Part shown: positions 22,080 to 34,767 of the stretch, one piece after another
Layout: the number at the start of each line of letters is the position of its first letter
Numbering within the stretch: the stretch's first letter is position 1
Assembly (NCBI RefSeq): GCF_029784165.1
Contig: NC_073696.1
Location: 191,998,498-192,062,497, forward strand
Direction of reading: 5' to 3'
Source of the DNA: Wyeomyia smithii
Taxonomy: Eukaryota; Arthropoda; Insecta; Diptera; Culicidae
DNA: 64,000 nucleotides
Made by a program: the position numbers and the translations under genes
Notes under the pieces: model-generated
What the model saw: the letters and a program-made list of their open reading frames with translations, nothing else
Told to the model about the DNA's origin: nothing
Database searches by the model: none

Positions 22080-24330
22080 CACCCCATTTTTTAGTTTGCC
22101 ACCGAATATTGATCACAGTATTCTACGCTCGAAGACCCCAAGCGCTCGTCGATCGGCCTCCTTCCACGTCCAAGATTCATGTCCGTAGAGCGCAACCGGA
22201 AGAATCAGAGTCCTACAGAGCGCAAATTTTGTACGGATCTGTAGGCTACGGTACCCAAGCTGGCTACGGAATCCGTAATAAGCCCTATTCGCTTTCGCAA
22301 TCGTATACATCGCGGCTTACCTCGTTTTTTTTTTGTTCACACAACATTTATTTGACACGGCACAATACAAAGGCTCACCTCGTTGTCACATGTCATGAGA
22401 GTACCAAGATAAACAAATTCGTCGACCACCTTGAAAGTACCCCCATCCATCTCCACCGCAGCACTAACTCCCGCAGAGCTACCACGCTCTCTGCCAGCCA
22501 CCATGTACCTCGTTTTGGCAGGTTTTATGGTGTGAGTCCATTTATCGCAGCTTCTCTTCTGAGAGCCTTAAAGGCATCCTCAACAGCTACGGTTAACACC
22601 AACTATATCAGTTCGTCTGCGAAGCCCAGAAGCATGTGAGACTTCGTGATGATGGTGCGGCTCCTCTGTACACCTGCCCTTTGTATTGCACCTTCTAAAG
22701 CTATGTTAAATAGCAAGTTCCAGAGCCCGTCACCATGCTTCAGACCATTTAACGTCACGAACGCGTCCAAAAAACAGTTTATTATTTTTGTTGGAAAACC
22801 ATGTTCAACCTTAATTTGCCATAGCTCGTTGCGTTTTGCTGTATTACGATACACCGTCTTGAAGTCCATAAACAGATGATGTGTTTGCAAGTTGTGTTCT
22901 CGGAACTTGTCGAGGATCCTTAAGGTAAACATCTCGTCCATTATAGATCGTCTCGCTCAAAAACCGTATTGGTAATCTCCAAAAAAGGCGTCCTGCGTTG
23001 TTCCTCAGACCATACCCTTAGGATAATCTGATAAATTGCACTATACAGCCGCTCGCTCACGACTTTGAAAAGTTCGGCCTGTAAGTCGTCCTTCCCAGCG
23101 GCGTTGTGGTTCTTCACCTCTTTGCAAGTATTCTTCACTTTGTCCAATATTGGTGGGTCCACAGCTTGTCCGTCCTCCCCAATTTCTATCCTGTTTCCCT
23201 CGACGATTCTCCTACATTCCTCATCGTTCAACACCATTTCAAAACGTTGCTTCCAATTCCGGGCCACCTGCGATTTATCGGTAATTAGGTTCCCCTCTCT
23301 GTCATTTCACATGGCAGGTACTGGCACGGTCCGGTTCCTGATTCCGTTAATCGTTTTATTAAAGCTCTTCGTGTCGTACCTGGTGATGCAATTCTCCGTT
23401 GGTGTAGGCTCGGTTCTTCTCTTCCATCATCTCTAGACACTCAGCATCGAATCACCAACTACGTGTGGTTCCCATTGTCATGCCTATCACTTTTCGCACT
23501 GTTTCGCTGACTGCATCATGGATGTGCATCCACTGCTCGTTCAGGTCCACTCCAGCTGGTTCACCGACCCGTCTATCAACTTTCCCAGTAAACACGGCAG
23601 CAACTCCTTCCGCTGATAACCTCTGAATATCCAGACGTATCTTCCTCACCGATCTCGATTTAAATAATATTACCTACCACGAGATATTGATCCCAGTCGA
23701 TGTTTAGCCCTCGAAATAACCGCACATCTATGACGTCTGAAAAGTGCCGGCCGTCGATCAGCATGTGATCGATCTGGGAGCAGGCCTCTCCATTGGGGTG
23801 TCTCCAGGTGTGCTTCCGAATGTTCAGACGTGTAAAATGGGCACTACAGATGGCCATTCCCCTGGCCGCGGCGAACTCGTCCGACTTGTGCGTTTATATC
23901 TCCGATGAAGATCTTTATGTTGTGTTGTGGATACTCTCCATACGTTTTCTCAAGAAGCTTACAGGACACCTCCTTTACGTCGTCGGTTTTATCATTTGTC
24001 GGCGCGTACACGTCAGATTGAAGAATCTGACATTAATCCTCAATACGCACAGACGGTCTAATGTAACGCTTCATTTGGTTCCTAGTAGCACGAAACCGAT
24101 GCCCCGTCCCGCTCTTTCACCGCCACTGTAGTAGATGTGAAACTTGAAAGTAGTGCCCGCGGTCGGATCAACCGCCCGGAATTCACGTTCTTTGGTTTTA
24201 GGCCAACGTACCTCTTGTATGACTGCTATCTCCACTTTAACCTTCCGTAGCTCTCTGAACAAGATGCCCGCGCGTACCGGTTGGAGCAGAGCCCTAACAT
24301 TCCAAGTGGCAATTTTCCAATCGTTGTCCT
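22080..24330 (-). pseudogene. RTE-clade LINE relic (JAM1-like), endonuclease plus reverse transcriptase
   Basis: Minus-strand blocks run in the right order. 24,330-23,660 is an apurinic-type endonuclease with VAVIQEVRW-like IAVIQEVRWPKTK, GGERAGRGIGFVL, KIFIGDINAQVGR and ARLNIRKHTWRHPNGE-like text. 23,650-23,450 has DLNEQWMHIHDAVSETVRKV. 23,267-22,603 is the reverse transcriptase with NHNAAGKDDLQAELFK and LLFNIALEGAIQRAGVQR. 22,310-22,080 has KFALCRTLILPVALYGHESW and ADRRALGVFERRIL. These are RTE hallmarks, close to Aedes JAM1 as I recall it. The endonuclease SDH is changed to WDQ and the catalytic FADD to FADE. Several stops and frameshifts are present, plus a foreign insert near 22,320-22,350. 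It is inactive. It lies between inverted copies B and C of the HINE-like family. Confidence 0.8.
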
Positions 24331-24981
24331 TTTTAGTTTGCCTAGGTCTACACCGATTGTTTCGATTCGTGTCATTCTCTGGATTGTTCGCAGTATATTT
24401 ATTTCAGCATGCTGCCTTACTAGAGCTACGGTTACTAGTCTCGCGACGGGACTGTCGTCTTGGGTTTAAGTGGAGAAACGCCGCATTTCATAGCTCATAC
24501 GTTCGCTCCGGTTCAGTCGCCGTTGAAGCCGCCCCTAACTTGGGGAACAGACGCTCAGGCAAGCTGCTCTCCAAGGAGATGCTCCAAGGAGGAGAAGGGA
24601 TGCGATCAACATCATATCCAACATTAGACTACCTGTGTCGGCTTTCAGCTCGAATCATTTTATTATCGAACGATGGCAGGAGCGGTGAAACTATGCCTGC
24701 CGTCCTCAAAAAGATATTTTATTAGTGTTGGATAAAAGGTATTGTTATCAATCATTCTCGAATACAAAAAAGCAAATAATGTAAGCAAAAACCGTATGTG
24801 GTCAACCGTGGCTTTGCATACAACCATTATGTTATTTTAGACTCAAAAATAATTCTCGAAAAGGCGTTTGCATTTTGGAATTAACTATAATCAAATCATT
24901 GTAGCTCCGAAAACTTTTGTTATAAAGAAAAAGTGTCTAAAAATGAATTGCAGGGAACTAACGATTCCTTGTAAAAAAAAA
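24331..24981. other. Spacer with a fragment of the HINE-like family
   Basis: CCGTGGCTTTGCATACAACC at about 24,807-24,826 resembles the 5'-terminal zone of the HINE-like family (TCGTGGCTTTGCACACAACC in copy B). It is a short orphan fragment. The rest includes the probable 5' flank of the RTE relic. No gene was seen. Confidence 0.35.
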
Positions 24982-25928
24982 TCACAGGCGGGTTGTGTGC
25001 AAAGCCACGACTGCAAGGTAGAAGTAGAATACTTTTACAAGAAAGATAACCCGACTGCTTGCGTGTCAGTCATTTTGAAATCGGATTTGTTTCGTATATA
25101 CCGCTTGTTATGCACAGCACCAAAAAATCGTAATAAACATCACACTGTTGTGCATTTGCAGCAGCATCAAACCTCAGTTGCAGTTTATTAATAACCATTC
25201 AATCTGCTCTTCCAAATACATTTAGTAGCCTTGAAAAAGACCGATTGCTGCAATCGCAATTTTCATTCAATTAATGCATAAATGCTTCAAGGTCAGATAT
25301 ATCCGCTGTAACTGCTACGCTATCCGTAGCCATGCCACAGTTGTGGCCGCTATACACTGCCATTGGTAACGCTGCTTCTGCATCAGCTGGCCCAGCTGCT
25401 TTCGATGCTGATACCCCCGCTGCAACTGCTACGCTATCCGTAGCCATGCCACAGTTGTGGCCGCTATACGCTGCCATTGGTATTCGCTGCCCCTTCATCA
25501 GCTGGCCCTGCTGCTATCGATGCTGAGATCCGCTGCCTCCTGTTGTCGCTGTCTAAAACTATTATGAGCAGCTTCTGCTGAAACAGGCTCTTATAAAGAC
25601 CAAATAGCATATTTTAAATTGCAAGGTATATGATTCTGTCGACCGAAGCAATCATATAACGACCAATCAGAGGTCAAATTTTGAGTTTTGACAAGGCTTG
25701 ACTATTTTCAATATTACAATAGTTTGAATAATAAAATTACAATTATCTTCATTTGGGAAGAGTCTTAGAAGATTTTCCAATTTATTGCTGCAAGAACGAA
25801 GGAAATCCATCGAATACTAACCGATTTATTAGCATTTGAAATTGGACATATTTTTTACTTTTTTCGATTTTAGATTTTCATTTCACATCCCTATGTAGCC
25901 GAACTTCCTGAGAGAAGTATTCTACTTC
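24982..25928 (+). mobile_element. HINE/Helentron-like element, copy C (complete, 947 bp)
   Basis: Starts TCACAGGCGGGTTGTGTGC after a nine-A run, has the subterminal repeat GAAGTAGAATACTT at 25,021-25,034, and ends with the hairpin GAAGTATTCTACTTC at 25,914-25,928 followed by AAAA. It is the inverted counterpart of copy B. It carries two tandem units containing GCCACAGTTGTGGCCGCTAT (about 25,335 and 25,447) and the CCAAT/TATA module on the minus strand (TCTTATAAAG, a mutated TATA, about 25,588). The ends and flanking A-runs agree with copy B, which fixes the family boundaries. Non-coding. Confidence 0.65.
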
Positions 25929-28220
25929 AAAACAAAAACAATTGTTAGTCTAGAACAAGAGTTGATTTTTTTTCTGTTTTTTTAAAGAAAGATAACGAAT
26001 TTTTTTAGTAAAAAGTCCAAGCTGGAGGAATGTGAGATGTTGTTTTAAAGTTAAGTGTCAGAGCATTTTTCCATTCAAATCGAAAACGGCCAAGTATTAT
26101 TGTTTAATCATTTGAAGTGAAATTTTAATGCAAGAAAACTTTGACAGCTCACATAGTACCTACCTATACAACAAAAGTAACCAATCGATACGAAATTGGG
26201 AACTTTTTTGCTCTGTTTAAAACGTTTAAAACACAATTCAAATCGAGTATATTTTTCGACAAAAACTAAGTTTTATTTGTGTCAAGTCAAGACTGAAACA
26301 ATAACTTCTTCAAGCATTACTTGATACCTGACCTTGCACTGCACCGATGCAATGCTAAAGGCATCACTTAATGATCGATGTGACATTTTGCTGCGTGGAT
26401 CGTATTCCACCGCAACCGAAAAAATCGGTACGATTATCGGAACCTTCATTGGAACAATTTATTAAGGCTCTAAACGTGGTGTCAATGTCACGGTGGTTAC
26501 TTTATAGGTAGCCAGTATCATTAGTATTTTCTGCTCATGACGCGATTATTGGCAGTTAGTCCAGTAGCGGTGAAACAAGTATTTAAATCGAGTATATCTA
26601 GATCTAATTTTAGGCTCATTGCTGTTGTCAGACATACGGAAGCTGTTTTGCCTATCGGTATCAACAACCTTCACGCAGGTACTTTCGCTTAGTGTGCACG
26701 GAATTAGTAACTGGAGAAATATCTCTTGGAATATTTTTACTGGAAATTCGAAAATATTTTTACGACACTGATAAAAAGAAATGATTTTCAGAATACTAAA
26801 ATAAGTTGAACATTTATTATTTCAGAAACACGATTGAAATCAAATCATAGCGATTGTATGCCGCTCCATAACAGTCGGATATAATATGATTACTAATTTA
26901 ATGATGATGCAATAAATTGGATAGAAAAATCATTCCAATCAGCATTGGACAGTCATTATTGATTTATTAGTTTGTCGTTACTTTTTTTATCCTTGAGCAA
27001 GTTAATATAATAAATCAATTTCATCACAGAATCATTGGCAAACCACTATCAAATTCAACAAACAATATCAAATAACTTTGCTCGGTTCAAGTTCACAGCA
27101 AACAAAGTGAAAATCATCCGTGTTTTTTTGTGTGTGAACGAGCGCAATCTCATTTTGCATGTTGTCATCATGACCGGAAAATATTGGAAAACTTTGATTC
27201 CTATTCGTCCAGGTTTGTTGATGAAAATGCAAAAAAAAAACTCGATCGGTTCAGAATTGGAAATACAATATGAATAAACCAAATCGCTCGAATACGAAGC
27301 ACGAGTGAAGTCGATTAAAGAAAACGCTCGAAGTGCATGGAACTTTGAAAGTGAACCGTACAAAGTTTGAATTGTTTTCTTATTCACGGTGTAAGGTGAG
27401 CGGCTCTCTATAATGTATCTATACAAACAACATTATATTCACAAACAAAGCCAAACGTTTGTGGCAAATACCACCGCTGCCTGGATCAATAGACGGTTAA
27501 AGATAGTTCGAAATTATGCCGGAGAATCTTAAAACAAGACGAAGCAATTGCAGTAACCATCGCGTATCGCGATCCGTTTGGAAAAGATGCAGCGAATTGG
27601 ATGCCAGAGTGGTGTTAAACATTTGATTACGTTTCTTGGAAGTGAACCTAATCCGTGTATTTCGTTTGGAAATGGCGTAAACATATTTTCAGTCGTCAGC
27701 GCTCTATTCGTACTTGAATTTTTACTGCTCGAGCCATTGTTTGTTTGCTTGATTTATTTTCACTTACCTGTAACGAAAAGAAAGAACCAAGTTAGTTTAA
27801 TAATCGATTAGGCATTTATTTTTAAAAACAACAAGACATTTGTAATTTATATTTTCCTTGTCATAAATCGTATCGAACTTTATCAAGTCATAAGGCTACC
27901 GATAACATTAAACAAAATTCTTAATTAGGCCTGCTCCTAAAAACTCTTTTTTGAAATTTTGCATAGCCTAAAGGTACCATTTTGTGCTGTTATTTTTTTT
28001 AATCATAACTAATTTTTGAAATGGTTTCTGTAAAAACAGTATTAAACATCACAAATATTTTTATACGCCAACGGTTTGTTCAAACGGGTTGTCATCTTCG
28101 GCTAAGTTGTAGATAATAATTTTGTTTTTTTGCTTCTGCTTTACTCTGGCATCAGGCCTAGGTATACACGGTAAGACATAACGAATTTCAACAAAAACCA
28201 CAAATCGTACAAAAATGCAA
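25929..28220. other. Non-coding stretch, nothing recognised
   Basis: About 2.3 kb of AT-rich sequence. Open frames at 27,035-27,277 (+) and 27,055-27,426 (-) overlap each other antisense and show no domain. Around 28,080-28,130 lies another copy of the CTAAGTTGTAGATAATAATT repeat phrase. Confidence 0.3.
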
Positions 28221-28700
28221 GCCTGTTAGGGACTTAGGAGTGATGTTAGAAACCAAGCCAACTTTTGCAGAACATCATAACTCCATCATAAGCAAATTAA
28301 ATAGTATGCTGGGCTTCATTAGGCGGTCCAGACCCAATTTTCAAGACCCGTACATTATCAAACTATTATATATTACATTTCTAAAACATATTGTGCAATA
28401 TCGTAATCTCATATGCAATCCCAATGCTGCCGCTCACGGAGGACGCGTAGAATCTGACCAAAAATACCTAATTCCTTTTGTACACGCTTCGCAGCTTGAA
28501 TTGGACTGCATTTTCTCTGCCATCGTATGAAGCACGTTGCATACTCCTTAATCTGCACCAACGCCGCAAAACATTGCATTGCAACACTCAAGAAATGCCG
28601 CGAATTCGCAATGCTATTCTTTGTCAATAGCATTAATTCAAATCGTAAGGACTCAGCGGCATTACTTTCACAACTCAGCTGTTATACTGCTTAACATCAA
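28221..28700 (+). pseudogene. Non-LTR retrotransposon RT C-terminal relic (Jockey-like)
   Basis: Translation gives KPVRDLGVMLETKPTFAEH, then ISKLNSMLGFIRR, FQDPYIIKLLYITFLK and, after a frameshift, RSLNWTAFSLPSYEARC. These are the post-catalytic 'VRDLGV..D.KL.F..H' and 'LNW...LPSYEARC' blocks found in Jockey-superfamily LINEs of mosquitoes. Only the last part of ORF2 is present, with frameshifts, and the catalytic FADD block is absent. Downstream SAALLSQLSCYT-like text fits the same C-terminus. Inactive fragment. Confidence 0.7.
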
Positions 28701-28914
28701 AACTCAATGAAACAAGAGAGGAGAATCACACTAGTTAGAAAAAAGGGTGTACAATATTAAATTGCATCACGAAAAACGTTGTAGAAAACTACCTATTGGG
28801 TATTTTGTTTTGAAAATTTGGGTTGAAGTGGTTTGGAGTATATTGTTTACACTGTATTTTTATCGCTGGCTGTTTTTCTAAAATTGGAAAAAATGTTCTA
28901 GTAACGTTTGGACG

Positions 28915-29740
28915 TTGATTGATTTTGCGCAAGCACCTGGAAAATTGATTTTACGCAAGCACCTGGAAAATCGTCAACTCTCTCATCGGGACATCAGAAA
29001 ACAACTCGGAATCGTGCAGTCAACATCGAGTCATGTGAATAAACGTTACTGCGAGACTATGAGCATCGATCGAAAGGAGAAATGCAATCAGAATGGATGT
29101 TCTATTAGTGATCAGGATCACAAGCATGTTGTGAAAGCGTTTACGCTGAATTCCAATGCTTCGGTCAGAGATGTGGCCAAAAGTTCATCTATCCAAATCT
29201 TTCGTTCAGAGAGCCAAGAATCGGGAGGGACTGCATATGTAAAAGTGCAGAAGGCTCCAAATCGTGACGAACGGCAAAATACGGTGGGAGAGTCTTGGGT
29301 CATTGGTCATTGCGGACATTGTGGACTTCCGGCAGCTTCCGGGGCTACTGTAGTTACTTCACTGCCCAGCACAAGTTTGATGTGCCGGAGAAAGTAGGGA
29401 TGCAGAAACATTCTTAGTTTGCCAAGAAATATTTGATTTAGCAGGCGATCTGCTCATGTGGCAAAAGTAGTACGCCGTTCGTGACTACCGGGATTGCGAA
29501 CGGGGAGATCTAACTCAAGCGGTGTCTACAGAAGCGCCTGGTTACTCTGTTGAAGCACCACAATGGATCTACGATCTTATAGCCGGATCTAGCTTCGTGC
29601 TACTATTCGAATTCTGTCCTGGAGTAATACGAAGCCAACGAGGTCACTTACGTACCCAAGAACATGAGCCCCTCCTCCCCAACTCACCGGAACTGAGGCC
29701 GAAAAACACTGAGCAATTATCAAGCAAGCGCTATGAACCT
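28915..29740 (+). pseudogene. Tc1/mariner-superfamily transposase relic, second copy
   Basis: The N-terminal open part (28,915-29,397) encodes paired helix-turn-helix-like text LSHRDIRKQLGIVQSTSSHV and VKVQKAPNRDERQN. After frameshifts it continues with VDFRQLPG, TAQHKFDVPEKVGMQKHS, KKYLI-QAICSCGK, then CNGGS-like text, YSNSVLEWY, NEVTYVPKNMSP and NSPELRP. This is the block order of mosquito IS630-Tc1-mariner (DD37E-like) transposases, and the same lineage as the relic at 10.1-10.6 kb. The final acidic block is disrupted (GRKTLSNYQ in place of the IEKYW type) and there are several in-frame stops, so it is dead. Confidence 0.7.
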
Positions 29741-30419
29741 AATGAGTAGAGTGTGAGGTGCGAGCATACGGTAATAGCATTGAAGTTGAATGAAATAATT
29801 ATGCCAAAAGCTGCAATATGATGTAGGACACCGTTTACACATAAGTACACCGCGGTGAATACTACTGAGATAAATTCGGAGAGAAAACATGCGTGACGGG
29901 CGCCTTGAATTTTGTTTTTTTTTCAATTTTGAGATGCGAAACAAACAATACAATCTACTGTCCTAGATGCTCCTCTCATTTAATATATGTTTAAAAGACA
30001 CAGAGTAAAGCGTGCAGTGTGCAGGGAACTCTGTTCTGTAGTTATTGTGTGTAATGTCCTTTCGTATGAGAAAGCTCACACCACTTTATTAGTTTTCCGG
30101 GGAAATCAGTTATTGAAATCAGTTATTTTCGCAGTGGAAGATTGTCTCCTACACGCTCTCTGACGAGAAACGACACTAATTATTAGTAATTACTGAAATA
30201 AAATATTGTATGTAATCTACATTTGCTTGACGAAACAAATAAATTAATAAATAAATATCGTTATATCAATATCTCAAAAAGCTCCCTTTTTAAAAATTTG
30301 ATTTTTTTTCTGCAAAAGCTTCACAATATACCTTGAACATTGGTGACTGTTCAAACTTGGAGGAATAACAAATGAAAAAGTTCAAATAAAAAAAAAAAAT
30401 TTTTTTTTGAACCACGCCA
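29741..30419. other. Non-coding stretch, nothing recognised
   Basis: AT-rich with homopolymer runs near 30,390. No gene or structured repeat was identified. Confidence 0.3.
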
Positions 30420-31465
<1,046 letters not shown>

Positions 31466-31704
31466 TTTTGTTTCAGGTGAAGGGGAAATTTGCATCCAAA
31501 CCCCTGAGGTGACCAACCTCAGGGAGTGTGGGGTTGGTTTGAATCAGTGACCGGACCCACTAAAACCCCTCCAGTCTCCAGCCCATAATACTCCCCAGGA
31601 CCACCGCTAGGTATTGCTTCGGGGAGCGGCTTTTGTGCTCTGTGCACCCTCTTGGTTCTATAGATCTCTTTGCTAACTTAGCTAACTAACCTGGAGACTG
31701 GCCG

Positions 31705-34700
31705 TTAGCTAACACTGGCGTGTCGGTGGTCAACCTGTCGCCTGTTTTGCAATTCTAAAACTATTTGAGAGCCGGCTGTACAAACCGCCCTCCAAATGTT
31801 TGGGTCTTTACACATCCTCCGAACTAGGTTGTCCGGAGTGGTGTCTGGCCCGCTCACTACCATCATGTCGCTCCGCGCATGCACAAAACGAGGGCACACG
31901 AAGAAGACATGCTCAGCAGTTTCTTCCGCATCCGCGCACTCGGGACACATGGGGGACCCCGCATGCCCGAATCTGTGTAGATACTGCCTGAAGCAACCAT
32001 GACCTGACAGAATCTGTGTCAAGTGGAAGTTCACTTCTCCATGGCGCCTCCCGACCCATCCGGATACGTCCGGAATAAGTCGATGCGTCCATCTACCCTT
32101 TGCGGAATTGGACCATTCCTGCTGCCATCTGATCATCGAGAATGACCTTCTGGTGCCTCGTATACCCCTTGTGTCACGTTGATCGAAGCATTCTACGTCC
32201 TCCTTAATGGCTATGCTGATAGGCATCATGCCGGACAGGACGCAGATTGCGTCGTATGACACTGTACGGTACGCGCTCACAACCCTCAGGCACATGAGCC
32301 TGTAGGTACTTTCCAGTTTTCGACGATGACTGTTGGTACCTAACGCTTTGGACCACGCTGGCCCACCATACCTAAGTATGGACGAAACCACGCTGGCAAG
32401 AAGTTTACGCTTGCTGCCATATACCGCTGAGCTATTGGACATCATTCGAGATAGTCCTGCAGCGGCCGTTGAAGCCCTCTTACAGGCATAGTCGACGTAA
32501 CTCTTAAATGTGAGCTTATCGTCAACCATAACCCCCAAGAGCTTCAAGGAACGCTTCGAGGTAATGGTGCAGTCACCGACTCTGACCACCGCCTGTTGCT
32601 CTAATTTGCGGTTGTTCACAACCGTAACCTCCGTTTTATGGTGCGCTAACTCCAGTTTCCTAGAGTGCATCCAGTCTTCGACCTTGCGTATGCAGTGCGC
32701 GGCCGTCAACTCGACCTCTTCGATCGACTCGCCGTAGACCTCTAGCGTGATGTCGTCTGCGAAACCGACGATCACAACCCCTACAGGGAACTTTAGTTTC
32801 AACACCCCGTCATACATGACATTCCACAACACCGGGCCCAGGATGGAACCTTGCGGTACCCCTGCGGTGATTGGGACGCACTTCTGACCCTCCTCCGTGT
32901 TGTAAACTAGTACCCGATTCTGGAAATAATTTTCCAAAATCTTGTACAACGACACCGGTACGTGGATGCTCCTAAGCGCGAGCGTTATGGAGTCCCAACT
33001 GGCGCTATTAAATGCATTTTTCACGTCAAGCGTGACGATTGCGCAATAGCGAATGCCCCAACTCTTACGCTGGAGTGCTACCTCTGCCGTCTTGGTGACA
33101 GAGAGAATAGCATCCAGCGTGGATCTACCTTTCCGGAAGCCGAACTGGTTACTTGCCAGACCGTTTACACCCTCTGTGTACTTCACCAGTCTGTTGAGGA
33201 TAATCCTCTCAAGCACCTTGCCCGTAGTGTCCAGCAGACAGATAGGTCTGTATGCCGATGGGTCCCCTGGCGGTTTCCCAGCCTTCGGCAACAGCACCAA
33301 TCTCTGTCGCTTCCACCTGTCCGGAAAGAGGCAGTCATCCAGGCACTTCTGCATGACTGCTCGAAATAGATCGGGGGCCACTTTCATGGCCGTCCTGATG
33401 GCCAAGTTCGGGATTCCATCCGGTCCCGGTGCCTTGCTCACCTTTAGGGAGTTGGCGATCACGATGAGTTCCTCATTCGTAACCCTTACCTCCTCCACAA
33501 CCTCTGCACGGCTGCCGTCTCTCATGGATTGGATGCCCGGCAGGTTGGCCGACCATCCCTGGTCTGTGTCTGAGATACTGGAACGTCGGACGTGAGACTC
33601 AGCAACCGGAGGCCAAGGATTTGGCTCGTGTCGTGGAAAGAGTCCCTCGATGATACGCTCCAGCATCGCTGGTGATCGCTCTGCAGGCGCCAACACGCCT
33701 TTGGTCTTCGCCATTACGACTCTGTAGGCGTTGCCCCACGGATTCGTATTGGCACTCGCGCATAGCCTATCGAAGCAGGCCCTTTTGCTCGCCTTTATCG
33801 CACTTTTAAGCGCCGATCTTGCAGATCCGAATACTACACGGCGCTCTACCCTCTGTGCATCGGTACGTGCACGTTGCAACATCCGTCTTGCACGGAGGCA
33901 CGCGCTACGGAGGTCCGCTATCGCGTCGGTCCACCAGTATACCGGTGACTTACCATTCCTAGGTTGGCGGGTCCTAGGCATGGTGGCGTCGCATGCCCGC
34001 GATAATGTGGCAACTAATTGGTCAGCACTCGGGCGGAGCCAACTGCCCCCCTCGCGCTCTCTTCTCATTGCTTCTGCAAATACCTCGGCATCGAAATGCG
34101 ATGTCTTCCACCCGCGGACGGTCGGAGTATTGGCTCTACCCGTCGCCTGCCGCCTCACGTTCTGGACTACGCTATAGCAGACCGACTGGTGGTCACTATA
34201 GGTGTAGCCATCGTCTACCCTCCAGTTCACGATCAGTCCTGGGCTGGAGAACGTCACGTCGATGATCGACTCCGCACCATTTCTGCTGAATGTACACTTG
34301 GTTCCAACGTTGGCCAGATCTAGGTTGAGCTTTGCCAAAGCTTCCAACAAGATCTGACCCCTCCGGTTCGTGCGGCGGCTTCCCCACTCAACAGCCCAAG
34401 CATTGAAGTCGCCCGCCACTACTAAGGGTGTTAGTCCCGTCAGCTCCATAGATAACAAATCGACCATCTGGGTGAACCTTTCGATAGACCAACGCGGTGG
34501 AGCATAACAACTGCAGTAGAACACTCCGTCCACCTTGGCAACCGCGTATCCTTCATTTGAGGTTGACACAACCTCCTGAACCGGGAACTTGCTGGTCGTG
34601 CATATGGCCGCCGTACTGGACTTATCTGCAACCCAATTACCGTTTCCGGGAGGAATGCAGTAGGGGTCCGATACGATTGCGATGTCCGACCGCGACTCAG

Positions 34701-34767
34701 ACGCTGCTTGGTATAGCAGCTGCTGTGCCGCATAGCAATGGTTCAGGTTCAATTGTGTCACCCTCAC
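31705..34767 (-). CDS. R1-clade ORF2: endonuclease, reverse transcriptase, C-terminal CCHC (1,020 codons)
   Basis: This polyprotein nicks target DNA and reverse-transcribes the element RNA there (target-primed reverse transcription). Residues 1-200 are the AP-like endonuclease: QLNLNH at 5-10, IAIVSDPY at 29-36, VAGDFNAW at 117-124 and SDH at 191-193. The acidic residue normally Glu in that first motif is Asp34. The RT spans about 440-760, with LPKAGKPPGDPSAYRPICLL near 493-512, TLDVKNAF with Asp581, AGVPQGSILGP near 635-645 and FADD with Asp671/672. A C-terminal finger has Cys941, Cys944, His953 and Cys958. No stop interrupts it. The frame opens at a GTG overlapping the ORF1 stop (GCGTGAG). 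The first in-frame ATG is codon 101, after part of the endonuclease, so initiation is probably non-AUG or coupled. A TAA lies eight codons upstream of the GTG. Confidence 0.85.
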   Translation of the reverse strand: MRVTQLNLNHCYAAQQLLYQAASESRSDIAIVSDPYCIPPGNGNWVADKSSTAAICTTSKFPVQEVVSTSNEGYAVAKVDGVFYCSCYAPPRWSIERFTQMVDLLSMELTGLTPLVVAGDFNAWAVEWGSRRTNRRGQILLEALAKLNLDLANVGTKCTFSRNGAESIIDVTFSSPGLIVNWRVDDGYTYSDHQSVCYSVVQNVRRQATGRANTPTVRGWKTSHFDAEVFAEAMRREREGGSWLRPSADQLVATLSRACDATMPRTRQPRNGKSPVYWWTDAIADLRSACLRARRMLQRARTDAQRVERRVVFGSARSALKSAIKASKRACFDRLCASANTNPWGNAYRVVMAKTKGVLAPAERSPAMLERIIEGLFPRHEPNPWPPVAESHVRRSSISDTDQGWSANLPGIQSMRDGSRAEVVEEVRVTNEELIVIANSLKVSKAPGPDGIPNLAIRTAMKVAPDLFRAVMQKCLDDCLFPDRWKRQRLVLLPKAGKPPGDPSAYRPICLLDTTGKVLERIILNRLVKYTEGVNGLASNQFGFRKGRSTLDAILSVTKTAEVALQRKSWGIRYCAIVTLDVKNAFNSASWDSITLALRSIHVPVSLYKILENYFQNRVLVYNTEEGQKCVPITAGVPQGSILGPVLWNVMYDGVLKLKFPVGVVIVGFADDITLEVYGESIEEVELTAAHCIRKVEDWMHSRKLELAHHKTEVTVVNNRKLEQQAVVRVGDCTITSKRSLKLLGVMVDDKLTFKSYVDYACKRASTAAAGLSRMMSNSSAVYGSKRKLLASVVSSILRYGGPAWSKALGTNSHRRKLESTYRLMCLRVVSAYRTVSYDAICVLSGMMPISIAIKEDVECFDQRDTRGIRGTRRSFSMIRWQQEWSNSAKGRWTHRLIPDVSGWVGRRHGEVNFHLTQILSGHGCFRQYLHRFGHAGSPMCPECADAEETAEHVFFVCPRFVHARSDMMVVSGPDTTPDNLVRRMCKDPNIWRAVCTAGSQIVLELQNRRQVDHRHASVS

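Noticed and set aside
22109..22639. 176-codon plus-strand frame
   Set aside because: It is antisense to the RTE reverse-transcriptase relic, which has recognisable motifs on the minus strand.
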